From: Nocardia acididurans
GTDB taxonomy: Bacteria; Actinomycetota; Actinomycetes; Mycobacteriales; Mycobacteriaceae
DNA: 64,000 nucleotides
Direction of reading: 5' to 3'
NCBI RefSeq assembly: GCF_016741815.1
Contig: NZ_JAERRJ010000009.1
Coordinates: 124,001 to 188,000 of the forward strand
Part shown: one piece after another, positions 49,998 through 58,839 of the stretch
Layout of the letters: every line of letters starts with the position of its first letter
Numbering within the stretch: position 1 is the first letter of the stretch
The notes under the pieces: model-generated
What the model was told of the DNA's origin: nothing
The model's input: the letters and a program-made list of their open reading frames with translations, nothing else
Database searches by the model: none
Program-made: the position numbers and the translations under genes

Positions 49998-50606
49998 GTG
50001 ACCCAACCAGACTCTTCGAAGTCCGCACGCCGTAGCGAGCTGCTCGGGCTGGCCGCCACCCTGTTCGCCGAACGCGGACTGCGCGCGACCACCGTCCGGG
50101 ATATTGCCGACGCGGCGGGGATTCTATCGGGGAGTCTCTACCACCACTTCGATTCGAAAGAAGCGATGGTGGACGAGATCCTGCGTGGGTTCCTCGACGA
50201 CCTGTTCGCCCGGTATCGGGAGATCGTCGGCTCGGGCCTGAGCGCCCGCGACACCCTCGAAGCCCTCGTGATCGCCTCCTACGAATCCTTCGACCGCTCG
50301 CACGCCGCCGTCGCCATCTACCAGGCCGAGGCCAAACGCCTCAGCGCCACACCGCGTTTCAACTACATCGCCGAGTACAACAAGGAGTTCCGCGAGCTCT
50401 GGCACCAGGTGCTCACCAACGGTGTCGCCGACGGCAGCTTCCGCTCCGAACTCGATATCGAACTGGCCTACCGGTTCCTGCGCGACACCGTGTGGGTGTC
50501 GGTGCGCTGGTACCAGCCCGGTGGCCGCATCACGGTCGACAGCCTCGCCAAGCAGTACCTCACCATCGTGCTCGACGGGCTCACCACCCCGAATTCGCGC
50601 GCATAG
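49998..50606 (+). CDS. kstR2: TetR-family repressor KstR2
   Basis: The 202-residue TetR protein is very close to mycobacterial KstR2 (Rv3557c): LLGLAATLFAERGLRATTVR then DIADAAGILSGSLYHHFDSKEAMVDEIL near 13-60, and the ligand-domain part FRDTVWVSVRWYQPGG-like near 162-178. KstR2 binds HIP-CoA and controls the CD-ring genes. GTG 49998 is chosen because the HTH alignment begins near it and a -10 sits six bases before it. It is followed by fadA6, 17 bases later, as in M. tuberculosis. Confidence 0.93.
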   Translation: MTQPDSSKSARRSELLGLAATLFAERGLRATTVRDIADAAGILSGSLYHHFDSKEAMVDEILRGFLDDLFARYREIVGSGLSARDTLEALVIASYESFDRSHAAVAIYQAEAKRLSATPRFNYIAEYNKEFRELWHQVLTNGVADGSFRSELDIELAYRFLRDTVWVSVRWYQPGGRITVDSLAKQYLTIVLDGLTTPNSRA

Positions 50607-50623
50607 CAGTAGGAGTTCCCGAT

Positions 50624-51808
50624 ATGTCTGCACCGTCCCGCCGCCAGTACGCACCCATGCGCGAGGCGTATGTCATCGACGCCGTGCGCACCCCGGTCGG
50701 CAAGCGCGGCGGCGCGCTCGCCTCGGTGCATCCGGCCGATCTGGGCGCCGCCGCACTGCGGGGCCTGATGGGCCGCAACAAGATCGACCCGAAACATGTC
50801 GACGATGTGGTGTTCGGCTGCTGCGACACCATCGGCCCGCAGGCCGGAAATATCGCTCGCACAGCGTGGTTGGCCGCCGGCTACCCGGAATCCGTTCCGG
50901 GCGTGACGGTCGACCGCCAGTGCGGCTCCTCGCAGCAGTCGGTCACCTTCGGCGCGCAGGCCATCATGTCCGGCACGTCCGAGGTGATCGTCGCGGGCGG
51001 CGTGCAGAACATGAGCGCCATCCCGATCTCCGCCGCCATGCTCGCGGGCCAGACCTACGGCTTCGACTCGCCCTTCGTCGGAGCCGAGGGCTGGGACCAC
51101 CGCTACGGCACCGGCGAAGTCTCCCAGTTCAATTCGGCCACCATGATCGCCGAGAAGTGGGACATCTCCCGCCGCGAGATGGAGGAGTGGGCGCTCCGCT
51201 CGCACGACCGCGCCCGCAAGGCCATCGCCGAGGGCAAGTTCGATCGCGAAATCGTTCCGGTGGGTGATTTCTGGATCGACGAGGGCCCGCGCGAGACCAG
51301 CCTCGAGAAGATGGCCGGCCTGCAGCCCCTCGCCGAGGGCAGCCGCATCACCGCCGCCCTCGCCAGCCAGATCTCCGACGGCGCGAGCGCCACCCTGCTC
51401 GCGTCCGACTGGGCGGTCGAGGAATACGGCCTGACCCCGCGCGCCCGCATCCACCATGTGAGCGCCCGTGGCGCGGACCCGATCTACATGCTCACCGCGC
51501 CGATCCCGGCCACCAAGTGGGCTCTGGAGAAGACCGGCCTCACCATCGACGACATGGACGTCATCGAGATCAACGAGGCCTTCGCCTCGGTTGTCCTGGC
51601 CTGGATCAAGGAGACCGGCGCCGACCCGGAGAAGGTCAACCGCAACGGCGGCGCGATCGCCCTCGGCCACCCCCTGGGAGCCACCGGCGCGAAACTGTTC
51701 TCCACCTTGCTCAATGAGCTGGAGCGCGTGAACGGCCGCTACGGCCTGCTCACCATCTGTGAGGGTGGCGGCACCGCCAACGTCACCATCATCGAGCGCC
51801 TCGGCTGA
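50624..51808 (+). CDS. fadA6: Thiolase FadA6
   Basis: The 394-residue acetyl-CoA acetyltransferase has the nucleophile Cys in VDRQCGSSQQSV near 94, the second site GGAIALGHPLGATGAKL near 345 and CEGGGTANV near the end. FadA6 cleaves a beta-ketoacyl-CoA late in CD-ring catabolism. AGGAG lies about eight bases before ATG 50624. It follows kstR2 by 17 bases, so the two are likely one transcript. A 15-bp hairpin ends the unit. Confidence 0.93.
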   Translation: MSAPSRRQYAPMREAYVIDAVRTPVGKRGGALASVHPADLGAAALRGLMGRNKIDPKHVDDVVFGCCDTIGPQAGNIARTAWLAAGYPESVPGVTVDRQCGSSQQSVTFGAQAIMSGTSEVIVAGGVQNMSAIPISAAMLAGQTYGFDSPFVGAEGWDHRYGTGEVSQFNSATMIAEKWDISRREMEEWALRSHDRARKAIAEGKFDREIVPVGDFWIDEGPRETSLEKMAGLQPLAEGSRITAALASQISDGASATLLASDWAVEEYGLTPRARIHHVSARGADPIYMLTAPIPATKWALEKTGLTIDDMDVIEINEAFASVVLAWIKETGADPEKVNRNGGAIALGHPLGATGAKLFSTLLNELERVNGRYGLLTICEGGGTANVTIIERLG

Positions 51809-51824
51809 TTCCGGCACGTATTTC

Positions 51825-51859
51825 CGGAGGCCGTGCACCAGTCCGGTGCACGGCCTCCG
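51825..51859 (+). terminator. Hairpin after fadA6
   Basis: A perfect 15-bp stem (51825-51839 with 51845-51859, arm CGGAGGCCGTGCACC) with loop AGTCC starts 16 bases past the fadA6 stop. Confidence 0.88.
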
Positions 51860-51977
51860 TGCGTCTCTGGCCCGACCTTTTCACCACTCGGCTTCGTTAT
51901 CGGCGCAGCCGTCGCGGGTGGCACCATGCACGTGCCGATCTTCGGTGATATTCCGCCGGTCAGTGAAGAGGAGAGCC

Positions 51978-52532
51978 ATGCGAATCATCCGGGCCGTACC
52001 CCTCGGCCTCGGCCTGCTGGCGGTCGCGTCATGCGGAACGACGGAAGGAACGGGTGTGGACGAAAATCTGACCCTGGAGCAGGCGCAGAGCCGATCCCTC
52101 CAGTACATGACCGAGACTCTTTCCGAACTGCCCGCCGGTGCCTACCTGTCGAGCGTGCATCCGCAATCCCCTGACGGGCGCGGGTTTTCCCGGGGGAGCA
52201 TCGTCGGCTGCGACGACAAGGCCTCGAAAACGGGTGGCCCGGTGAACTTCGGCCTCAACTACTGGGTGCTCGGCCTGCCGTCCGGCTCGGGTGACCGACA
52301 TGTCGACACCGTCGTGCAGTCATGGGAGGACAAGGGCATGCGAGTCGTGAAGCGGCGGGGCGAACCCGGCAGCGACTACGACGTGTACGTGGACTCCACG
52401 GACGGCTATCGGCTGGTCGCCGGGCGCAATACGGGAAACGACGTCTACCTCACCGTTTCGTCGCCGTGCTTTCCGCGACCGGCGCCGAAAACGGATGTCG
52501 ACACCATGCCGTCCGTCGTGAACCACCCCTAG
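51978..52532 (+). CDS. Putative lipoprotein
   Basis: The 184-residue protein begins MRIIRAVPLGLGLLAVASCG, a signal peptide with a lipobox ending in Cys-19. The mature domain contains one pair of Cys (IVGCDDKASKT and VSSPCFPRP) that may form a disulfide, and resembles actinobacterial small lipoproteins of unknown function (NYWVLGLPSGSGDRHVDTVVQSWEDKGMRVV). GAAGAGGAGAG precedes the ATG. It is 13 bases upstream of the YbaB-type gene and may share a transcript with it. Confidence 0.75.
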   Translation: MRIIRAVPLGLGLLAVASCGTTEGTGVDENLTLEQAQSRSLQYMTETLSELPAGAYLSSVHPQSPDGRGFSRGSIVGCDDKASKTGGPVNFGLNYWVLGLPSGSGDRHVDTVVQSWEDKGMRVVKRRGEPGSDYDVYVDSTDGYRLVAGRNTGNDVYLTVSSPCFPRPAPKTDVDTMPSVVNHP

Positions 52533-52545
52533 GGAGCTGAATCCG

Positions 52546-52998
52546 ATGTCGGTCGAGCGGCGGTTCGAGGAGCTGGGTCAGAAGGCTCGGCGGGTGCAGG
52601 AGGCCGTCGAGCAGGTGCGCGGGTGCGCCACCGTGCCGGGGGTGCGGATCGAGGTGGGTGCGGACGGTCGCATCACCGGCTTGGACGTGGGGAATCCGCA
52701 GCTGGCACAGGCGATTTCGGAGGCCCACGCGCGAGCGCTGCGACATGCGGGGGAGCAGGTGGGAGACCTGCGGCGGGAGCTCGCCGACGACCCGATGGTG
52801 GTGTCGATGACCCGCCGCCTGCTCGCGGAAGAGGTTGCGGCAGAAGCGGAATCGCATACCCCCACCGCCGCGCCGCCGGGACGCGAGCTCGCCGCGCCCC
52901 TCCCGGAACCCGAGCCCTTCAACGAGTTCGAGGATCCGGACTACGAGAATCCCTACGCCCTCCCACCGGATGTGCAGCGGCGGTACGGACTGCGCTGA
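52546..52998 (+). CDS. YbaB/EbfC-family DNA-binding protein
   Basis: The 150-residue protein has a YbaB/EbfC-like core (RFEELGQKARRVQEAVEQVRG, VRIEVGADGRITGLDV near 34-50, AQAISEAHARALRHAGEQV near 55). YbaB proteins bind DNA without strict sequence preference and can be nucleoid-associated; actinobacterial variants also occur next to ESX-type genes. The C-terminal third is Pro/Glu-rich and disordered. The minus strand opposite is also open but follows this gene's codon phase. Confidence 0.72.
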   Translation: MSVERRFEELGQKARRVQEAVEQVRGCATVPGVRIEVGADGRITGLDVGNPQLAQAISEAHARALRHAGEQVGDLRRELADDPMVVSMTRRLLAEEVAAEAESHTPTAAPPGRELAAPLPEPEPFNEFEDPDYENPYALPPDVQRRYGLR

Positions 52999-52999
52999 G

Positions 53000-53397
53000 T
53001 CAGCGCCCGCTGATCGGGTAGCTATGTCGTGCAAGGTTTTTCGCTTGATCTCGGTGAGCAGGTCGAGGTCGGGGAGATCGGACCATTCGGGGCCGAGCAG
53101 ACGCGGGAGGTCGTGGTAGTGGATCGCCGCTTCGTCCAGTCCGAGGGTGCGGCAGGCTTCGAGTAGGTCGGCGTTCAAGTACCCGGCCACGGCGAGTTCG
53201 ATGCCGCGCTGAGCTGTCACGTCCCGGGCCAGCCGGATGGCGGATATCAGGCCGGGGGACGGGGCGACGCCGTCGACTTTGGCCCGGGCACGGGCGGTGA
53301 CGAGGGAGGAGAGATCGTTCGCGCCGATTACGGGCGTTCGCGGAACTGTGCTGGTCTGGAACCCGCGTGGGGTTGCGAAGCTGTCGGTTTGCCCGAA
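53000..53397 (-). pseudogene. Remnant of a gene on the minus strand
   Basis: A minus-strand frame is open from a TAG at 53398-53400 and reads ATPRGFQTSTVPRTPVIGAN then DLSSLVTARARAKVDGVAPS and, after GTG 53220, TAQRGIELAVAGYLNADLL and HYHDLPRLLGPEWSDLPDLD. Third positions are GC-rich as in genes, but no start codon exists before GTG 53220, and the coding look fades near 53030 where the frame runs into the antisense of the YbaB gene. It looks like a fragment that lost both ends. I cannot identify the family. Intact gene starting at 53220 is an alternative. Confidence 0.4.
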
Positions 53398-53445
53398 CTA
53401 CGATGTCCGGGATCGTTTCCCGGACTCAGGAGAAAGCGGGCTGTT

Positions 53446-54837
53446 ATGGATCTGGGTGTCCGCTGGACGCTGCACGGGGACGGGCGTACGCCCGCTCCGG
53501 GCGTTGTGGTGAAACCGGATGAGCGGCTGTCGTGGCCGCGCACCGCCGGATTGGGTGCACAGCATGTGGTGGCCATGTTCGGCGCCAGTTTCGTCGCGCC
53601 GGTGCTGATGGGCTTGGACCCGAACCTCGCCATCATGATGTCGGGCGTCGCGACGATAGTGTTCCTGCTCGCCACTCGCGGCAAAGTGCCCAGCTATCTG
53701 GGTTGTTCGCTGTCCTTCGTCGGGGTCGCGGCGGTCATCCGGGCTCAGGGCGGCAGCAGTGCGACGGTCACCGGCGCGTGTCTCGCGGTCGGTGCGGCGC
53801 TGTTCCTCATCGGTCTGGCGGTGCAGAAGTTCGGCGCCCGCATCATCCACGCCGCCATGCCGCCGGTGGTGACCGGCGCGGTGGTCATGTTGATCGGCTT
53901 CAACCTGGCCCCCGTGACCGCTTCCACCTACTGGCCCCAGGACCAGTGGACGGCCCTGCTGGTCATGCTCTTCACCGGTCTGGCCGTGGTCGGCCTGCGC
54001 GGATTCTGGTCGCGCATAGCCATTTTCCTCGGTTTGATCTTCGGTTACGGCATCTCCTGGCTCTTCGACCGCCTCTTCGGCAAGATCCACTCCGCCGACG
54101 GCTCCGGCGCGGTCACCGACCACTGGCGTCTGGACCTGTCCGGCGTGGGCAAGGCGGACTGGATCGGCCTCCCCACCCTGCACGCCCCCTCCTTCGAGTG
54201 GTCGGCCATCCTCGTCGCGCTCCCCGTGGTCATCGCCCTGGTCGCCGAGAACGCGGGCCACGTCAAAGCGGTAGGCGAGATCACCGGCACGTCCCTCGAC
54301 AACAAACTCGGCACGGCGATCGCTGCGGACGGCGCGGCCTCCATGCTCTCCACGGCCGTGGGCGGCCCCCCGAACACCACCTACTCTGAGAACATCGGCG
54401 TCATGGCCGCTACCCGCGTGTACTCGACGGCGGCCTATTGGGCCGCAGCGGCTTTCGCCCTCCTCTTCGGCCTCTGCCCCAAATTCGGCGCGGTGGTCGC
54501 CGCCATTCCCGGCGGCGTCCTGGGCGGCATCACCGTCATCCTCTACGGCATGATCGGCCTGCTCGGCGCGCAGATCTGGACCAACGCCAGGGTCGACCTC
54601 CGCAATCCCCTGAACCTGGTCCCCGCCGCGGCCGGCCTCATCATCGGCATCGGCAATGTGAGCATGAAGTTCACCGACACCTTCACCCTCAGCGGCATCG
54701 CCCTGGGCACCCTCGTGGTCATCACCGGCTACCACGCCCTGCGCCTGTTCGCACCGGCCCACTACAAGGTCGAAGAGCCCCTCCTGGACGAGGGCACCTC
54801 CTCCTACGACGAGCCCACCGACACGAGCAAGAAGTAG
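53446..54837 (+). CDS. NCS2-family nucleobase permease (UraA-like)
   Basis: The 463-residue membrane protein is a nucleobase:cation symporter-2. It shows QHVVAMFGASFVAPVLMGLDPN near 37, GCSLSFVGVAAV near 85, and the family signature GGPPNTTYSENIGVMAATRV near 308, which favours uracil or xanthine/uracil type. There are about 12-14 membrane helices. The C-terminus is short and acidic (EEPLLDEGTSSYDEPTDTSKK). AGGAG lies 12 bases before the ATG. It stands alone. Confidence 0.85.
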   Translation: MDLGVRWTLHGDGRTPAPGVVVKPDERLSWPRTAGLGAQHVVAMFGASFVAPVLMGLDPNLAIMMSGVATIVFLLATRGKVPSYLGCSLSFVGVAAVIRAQGGSSATVTGACLAVGAALFLIGLAVQKFGARIIHAAMPPVVTGAVVMLIGFNLAPVTASTYWPQDQWTALLVMLFTGLAVVGLRGFWSRIAIFLGLIFGYGISWLFDRLFGKIHSADGSGAVTDHWRLDLSGVGKADWIGLPTLHAPSFEWSAILVALPVVIALVAENAGHVKAVGEITGTSLDNKLGTAIAADGAASMLSTAVGGPPNTTYSENIGVMAATRVYSTAAYWAAAAFALLFGLCPKFGAVVAAIPGGVLGGITVILYGMIGLLGAQIWTNARVDLRNPLNLVPAAAGLIIGIGNVSMKFTDTFTLSGIALGTLVVITGYHALRLFAPAHYKVEEPLLDEGTSSYDEPTDTSKK

Positions 54838-54897
54838 CGTTCGAGTCCACAGTTGCAGTCGCAATCGCTGGATCGTCCCCGACTGTTTGCTCCCGGT

Positions 54898-55737
54898 TCA
54901 ACCTGCGGCAGGCTCGGTCAAGGCGTCGACCGAGTAGGGCAGGGGGAGGATGTGCCAGGAGTGATCGGGGGAGTAGGCGGGGTGCTGGGACGCGTTGGGG
55001 TCGGCGGCGAGGCCTTCGACGCGGGTGCGGTGGGTGTCGGTCGAGGGGATGGAGTCGGTGTAGCGGTAGTGCAGGTGGCCGTGGAAAAGGATGGTGGGGT
55101 GCAGGGTTTCGACGAGGCGTTGGACGCGGTCCTGGTTGGGGAAGCATTCGGGTTTGTTCTTGCGGTTGAACTTGGGGGATGAGGCCCGCGGTTTGTCGTG
55201 GGTGAGCAGGATGTCCACGGGTGAGCTGTCGGCTTCCAGGAGGTCGTCGAGTTCCTGGTCGGTCATCTCCTCTTCGGGGAACCAGAGGGTGCCGGTGGTG
55301 ACGCGCTGTCTGCGGGAACCGGTGAGGTCGTCGCGGCGGGCCTCGCGGGCCAGGCGCCAGTGCTTGTCGGTGGAGTAGGCGCCACCGAAGGCGGCGAAAG
55401 TGGTGTCGTCCCAGGTCCAGCGGTGGCCGCGCGGGGCGTAGCGGACGAATTTGCGGCAGAGCAGGAAGCCCTCGTCGTCGCGGCGTTCGCTGTAGTACTC
55501 GTGCAGCAGGGAGCTCTTGTCGTGGTTGCCGTCGAGGAAGTAGACGGTGACGCCGGCCTTGCGGGCGGCCTTGTTGACCACGTCGAAGTAACGACGGCCG
55601 GAGGGGATGTGCTCCCAGGCGCCGAAATCGCCCACCGCGAAGATCTTCTCGCAGTCGTTGCGCACCGCGACCTGCAGCAGCGCCAGCGCGTGGCTGGAGT
55701 TGCCGTGTAGATCTCCGACAATCAGGACATTCCCCAT
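54898..55737 (-). CDS. Calcineurin-like metallophosphoesterase
   Basis: The 279-residue protein has all five metallophosphatase motifs: VGDLHGN at 6-12, VGDFGAWE near 35, LDGNHDKSS near 67, THDKPRASSP near 180 and HGHLHYRY near 220. It is probably a cytoplasmic phosphodiesterase or phosphatase, metal-dependent. ATG 55737 is chosen because the fold begins MGNVLIVGDLHGN; the upstream in-frame stretch is Arg/Cys-rich and not typical. It is divergent from the SDR gene at 55874 and converges with the permease. Confidence 0.85.
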   Translation of the reverse strand: MGNVLIVGDLHGNSSHALALLQVAVRNDCEKIFAVGDFGAWEHIPSGRRYFDVVNKAARKAGVTVYFLDGNHDKSSLLHEYYSERRDDEGFLLCRKFVRYAPRGHRWTWDDTTFAAFGGAYSTDKHWRLAREARRDDLTGSRRQRVTTGTLWFPEEEMTDQELDDLLEADSSPVDILLTHDKPRASSPKFNRKNKPECFPNQDRVQRLVETLHPTILFHGHLHYRYTDSIPSTDTHRTRVEGLAADPNASQHPAYSPDHSWHILPLPYSVDALTEPAAG

Positions 55738-55873
55738 GGGGCCATGGTCGCAGCCGGGAGAGCTCCTGGCACATCTATTTCGTCGTGGCACGTAAGTGGC
55801 TGTCCGGGGCGCGCGGCCCGGAGCCGGGCGACGAGACCCGACCTTCCCGCCGCGCCGGAACTAGGCTGACCGC

Positions 55874-56710
55874 ATGAGTTCTGTTTTGGTGACCGGCGCG
55901 GCCCGGGGGATCGGCAAGGCCATCAGCCTGCGGCTGGCGCAGGACGGCTGGCAGGTCTACGCCGGTGTCCGCAACCTGTCCGACGGTGAGGCGCTGGCGG
56001 CGCAGGATTCCCGCATCACGCCGGTGCTGTTGGATGTCACCGACGCCAAGCATGTCGCCGCCCTCGACGAGGTGTTGCCCGCGGACCTGACCGCGGTGGT
56101 CAACAATGCGGGCATCGTCGAGGACGGGCCGGTCGAACTGCTCGATCTGGACGCGCTGCGCACCCAGTTCGAGGTGAACGTCTTCGGCGCGTTGGCCGTC
56201 ACGCAGGCGGTGCTGCCGCGGCTGCGGTCCACGCGCGGCCGGATCGTGTTCATCTCCTCGCTCAGCGGACGCATCGCCACACCCGGCACGGGCGCCTACA
56301 ACTCCTCCAAGTTCGCGCTGGAGGGCCTGGTCGACGCGCTGCGAATCGAACTGCGGCCGTGGGGGATTCGCACCTCGCTGGTGGAACCCGGCCCGATCGA
56401 CACCGATCTGTGGACCGGCGCGACGCAGATGGTCGACGACACCATCGCCCGGCTCACCCCGGAGCAGCAGGCGCTCTACGGCGGCCACCTGCGCGGACTG
56501 CGCACCATGTCCGAGCGGGTTCCCAAGATCACCGCCCCGGTGGAGACCGTGGTGAACGACGTCGGGAAGGCGCTCACCGCGAGCCGTCCCAAGGCGCGGT
56601 ACGTGGTCGGGCTCGCGGGCAAGGCGCAGCTGATCGCCGCGAGCCTCACCCCGACGCCGGTGCTGGACTTCGTTCTTGGCTTGGCCTCCGGAGTGCCGCG
56701 CAAGAAGTAG
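55874..56710 (+). CDS. Short-chain dehydrogenase/reductase
   Basis: The 278-residue SDR has VLVTGAARGIGKAISLRL at 4-21, VVNNAGIVEDG near 76, and the active site S-(x)-Y-N-S-S-K in GAYNSSKFALEGL near 140. The C-terminus (PTPVLDFVLGLASGVPRKK) is hydrophobic with a basic end, as in SDRs of retinol/steroid type from mycobacteria. It is not in an obvious operon. The substrate is unknown; its location between the two halves of the KstR2 cluster does not prove a link. Confidence 0.85.
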   Translation: MSSVLVTGAARGIGKAISLRLAQDGWQVYAGVRNLSDGEALAAQDSRITPVLLDVTDAKHVAALDEVLPADLTAVVNNAGIVEDGPVELLDLDALRTQFEVNVFGALAVTQAVLPRLRSTRGRIVFISSLSGRIATPGTGAYNSSKFALEGLVDALRIELRPWGIRTSLVEPGPIDTDLWTGATQMVDDTIARLTPEQQALYGGHLRGLRTMSERVPKITAPVETVVNDVGKALTASRPKARYVVGLAGKAQLIAASLTPTPVLDFVLGLASGVPRKK

Positions 56711-56903
56711 GCCGCGTTCCGTCACGGCGGTCGCCGGGCTTCCGCGTGGAAACCGGCCCGGAACGCGCGGAAGCCGCCCCCGGGCGAGAGGTTCCGGGGA
56801 CGGCCCGTGCACAACCGAGGTTCGCGGTCGTGCGAACGGATCGGACATGGTGGTCCGAATCCGTTGGAGTGCGCGGGGATTGTGTCCACCGCGCGGTTCG
56901 AGG

Positions 56904-56930
56904 GCGCTGCGGGGCGTACTTCCGCAGCGC
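56904..56930. terminator. Hairpin at the end of ipdC
   Basis: Arms GCGCTGCGG (56904-56912) and CCGCAGCGC (56922-56930) pair perfectly, nine bp with a nine-base loop, 14 bases past the ipdC stop on the minus strand. It would end the echA20-ipdA-ipdB-ipdC transcript. The remaining gap to the SDR gene (56711-56903) shows no gene. Confidence 0.75.
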
Positions 56931-56944
56931 TCGAGGGGAATTGG

Positions 56945-58033
56945 TCAGGCTGTGGCTGACTCCGTATCCGCCACACGGTATTTCGCGAGGCCGTCGATGC
57001 GTTCCACGGCTTCCTCGATGATCCGGTCGATGAGCTCCTGGCAGGTCGGAAGATCCTCGATGATGCCCGCCACCTGACCCGAGGCCAGCACGCCCGCCTG
57101 CGTATTGCCTTCCACCAGACCGGCTTTCAGCAGCATCGGGGTATTCGCACCCATGACCACCTGGGACCAGGTGAGATCCTTGTGCTTGCGGGTGTTGAGC
57201 CCCTCTTTGGCCATGGTCGTCCACTTCATACCGGTCATGCTCTTGAACTTGGCGGCGTTGACCAGCGCCGCGACCAGACCCCGGGTGCGACCCGAATGTT
57301 CCAGCTTCTCGACCAGCTCCGTCTTCAGCACGCGGTGCGGCATGCCGTCGACCTTGGTGGAGACGACGGTGTCCTGTAGCCCGCGCTGCAGGTACTCCTG
57401 CTTCACCGAATCCGGCACGCTGCTGTCCTGGGTGAGCAGGAAGCGGGTGCCCATGGCGACACCGGCCGCACCGTAGGACAGCGCCGCGGCCAGGCCACGG
57501 CCGTCGAAGAAGCCGCCACCGGCGACCACCGGAATATCCACCGCGTCGAGCACCGACGGCAGCAGCAGAGTCGTTGCGACGGAACCGGTATGACCGCCGC
57601 CCTCACCGCCCTGCACGATCACGGCGTCCGCGCCCCAGGACGCCACCTTCACCGCATGCTTGGCGGCGCCGATGGACGGCATGACCACCACGCCGTTGTC
57701 CTTGAGCCGCGCGATGAGCTCCTTCTTGGGAGCCAGCGCGAACGAGGCCACCTTCACGCCCTCGCGGATCATCATCTCGATTCGGTCCGGGGCGTCCGAC
57801 AGGTCGGCACGGATGTTCACGCCGAACGGCTTGTCGGTCTTCGCCTTCGTCTTGGCGATGGCCACCTCGAGTTCGTCGAGGTTCATGGTGGCCGAGGCCA
57901 AAATGCCCAGCCCGCCCGCGTTCGCGGTGGCGGCGACCAGGCCCGGACCGGCGACCCAGCCCATGCCGGTCTGCACGATCGGATGCTCGATGCCGACCAG
58001 TTCGGTCAGCGGCGTCCGCAGCCGCGCGGTCAT
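56945..58033 (-). CDS. ipdC: IpdC, flavin-dependent oxidoreductase of steroid CD-ring catabolism
   Basis: The 362-residue protein is a nitronate-monooxygenase-fold flavoprotein. It starts LTELVGIEHPIVQTGMGWVAGPGLVAATANAGGLG, has GADAVIVQGGEGGGHTGSV near 135-153 and GGGFFDGRGLAAALSYGAAGVAMGTRFL near 172-199. In M. tuberculosis the equivalent (Rv3553) acts on CoA intermediates before CD-ring opening. ATGs of ipdB and ipdC overlap by four bases, so all four genes form one coupled operon. It is the last gene before the hairpin at 56904-56930. Confidence 0.93.
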   Translation of the reverse strand: MTARLRTPLTELVGIEHPIVQTGMGWVAGPGLVAATANAGGLGILASATMNLDELEVAIAKTKAKTDKPFGVNIRADLSDAPDRIEMMIREGVKVASFALAPKKELIARLKDNGVVVMPSIGAAKHAVKVASWGADAVIVQGGEGGGHTGSVATTLLLPSVLDAVDIPVVAGGGFFDGRGLAAALSYGAAGVAMGTRFLLTQDSSVPDSVKQEYLQRGLQDTVVSTKVDGMPHRVLKTELVEKLEHSGRTRGLVAALVNAAKFKSMTGMKWTTMAKEGLNTRKHKDLTWSQVVMGANTPMLLKAGLVEGNTQAGVLASGQVAGIIEDLPTCQELIDRIIEEAVERIDGLAKYRVADTESATA

Positions 58034-58839
58034 GCCTGCACTTCCTTCTCACGGAAGCCCTTGGGATCGAGCACCGTCCGGATGATGGTGAGCTCTTCCT
58101 CGGTGGGCCAACGGGTTTCGCCCGCTTCGGCCAGCCCGGCCACCTCGAAGGAGGTGTTCTCGGCGACCTCGTCGGCGGTCACGCCCGGGTGCAGCGACAG
58201 CGCGCGCATGGTGTGATCCGGGCCGTTGTAGTCGAAGACGCCCAGGTTCGACACCACGCGATGCAGGTGGTGGAACCGGAAGGCCGGATTCTCGGGATCG
58301 ATCTTGTCGTAACCGATGCCGGAGACGATATCGACCGAGTCCCCGAACACCCGCCTGTTGTGCTTGGGCACGAAGTAGCTGGTGGCGTGGTTGATGGTGT
58401 TGCCCGGCGCGCCGCGCACACCGAACATCTGCCGCGACGGCTGCTGCAGCGGACCGAAGGCCGACAGGTTCTGATTGCCGTACCTATCGAGCTGATTCGC
58501 GCCCATCACCACGTGCCTGCGGCCGGACGCGACCACGTCGAACACCTTGGAGAACGGAATCCAGCCCTCGATCGGAGCCTTCCCGCCGATGGCCGGAACC
58601 TCGGCGAAGAACAGCGCCTCACCGTCGGACAGCAGCAGATCCGGTTCGAAGGTCAGCCGCGCCAGTCGCGCACCGATGGTGGTGACGGTGGACATCGGGC
58701 TGGCCATGATCTCGCCCGCGCCCCGGAAGATCTCGGCCGCCGCGACGACGCAGACCTCGGCCCGGGTGATGGGCCCACCCGTCGCCCGACCACCACCCCT
58801 CGTGGAATCGCCCTGCGATGCTGTGATGTTCTCGCTCAT
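58030..58839 (-). CDS. ipdB: IpdB, beta subunit of the CD-ring CoA hydrolase
   Basis: The 269-residue protein belongs to the class I CoA-transferase superfamily, beta subunit. It has ITRAEVCVVAAAEIFRGAGEIMASPMSTVTTIGARLARLTFEPDLLLSDGEA (residues about 24-75), MGANQLDRYGNQNLSAFGPLQQPSRQM near 108-134 and RGAPGNTINHATSYF near 139. IpdAB opens the last steroid ring (COCHEA-CoA) by retro-Claisen hydrolysis. ATG 58839 is chosen because it overlaps the ipdA stop by four bases; the longer frame upstream lies inside ipdA. The first 20 residues are Gly/Thr/Arg-rich. Confidence 0.92.
   Translation of the reverse strand: MSENITASQGDSTRGGGRATGGPITRAEVCVVAAAEIFRGAGEIMASPMSTVTTIGARLARLTFEPDLLLSDGEALFFAEVPAIGGKAPIEGWIPFSKVFDVVASGRRHVVMGANQLDRYGNQNLSAFGPLQQPSRQMFGVRGAPGNTINHATSYFVPKHNRRVFGDSVDIVSGIGYDKIDPENPAFRFHHLHRVVSNLGVFDYNGPDHTMRALSLHPGVTADEVAENTSFEVAGLAEAGETRWPTEEELTIIRTVLDPKGFREKEVQA

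Noticed and set aside
49650..50006. Pro-rich open frame through the 49-bp array
   Set aside because: It is produced by the tandem repeat itself, whose unit lengths (47-51 bp) are not multiples of three in register, and it lacks a ribosome site.
52450..53220. Full 256-residue minus-strand gene
   Set aside because: More than half is antisense to the YbaB gene and shows no independent codon signal; only the 53000-53397 part looks like a former gene.
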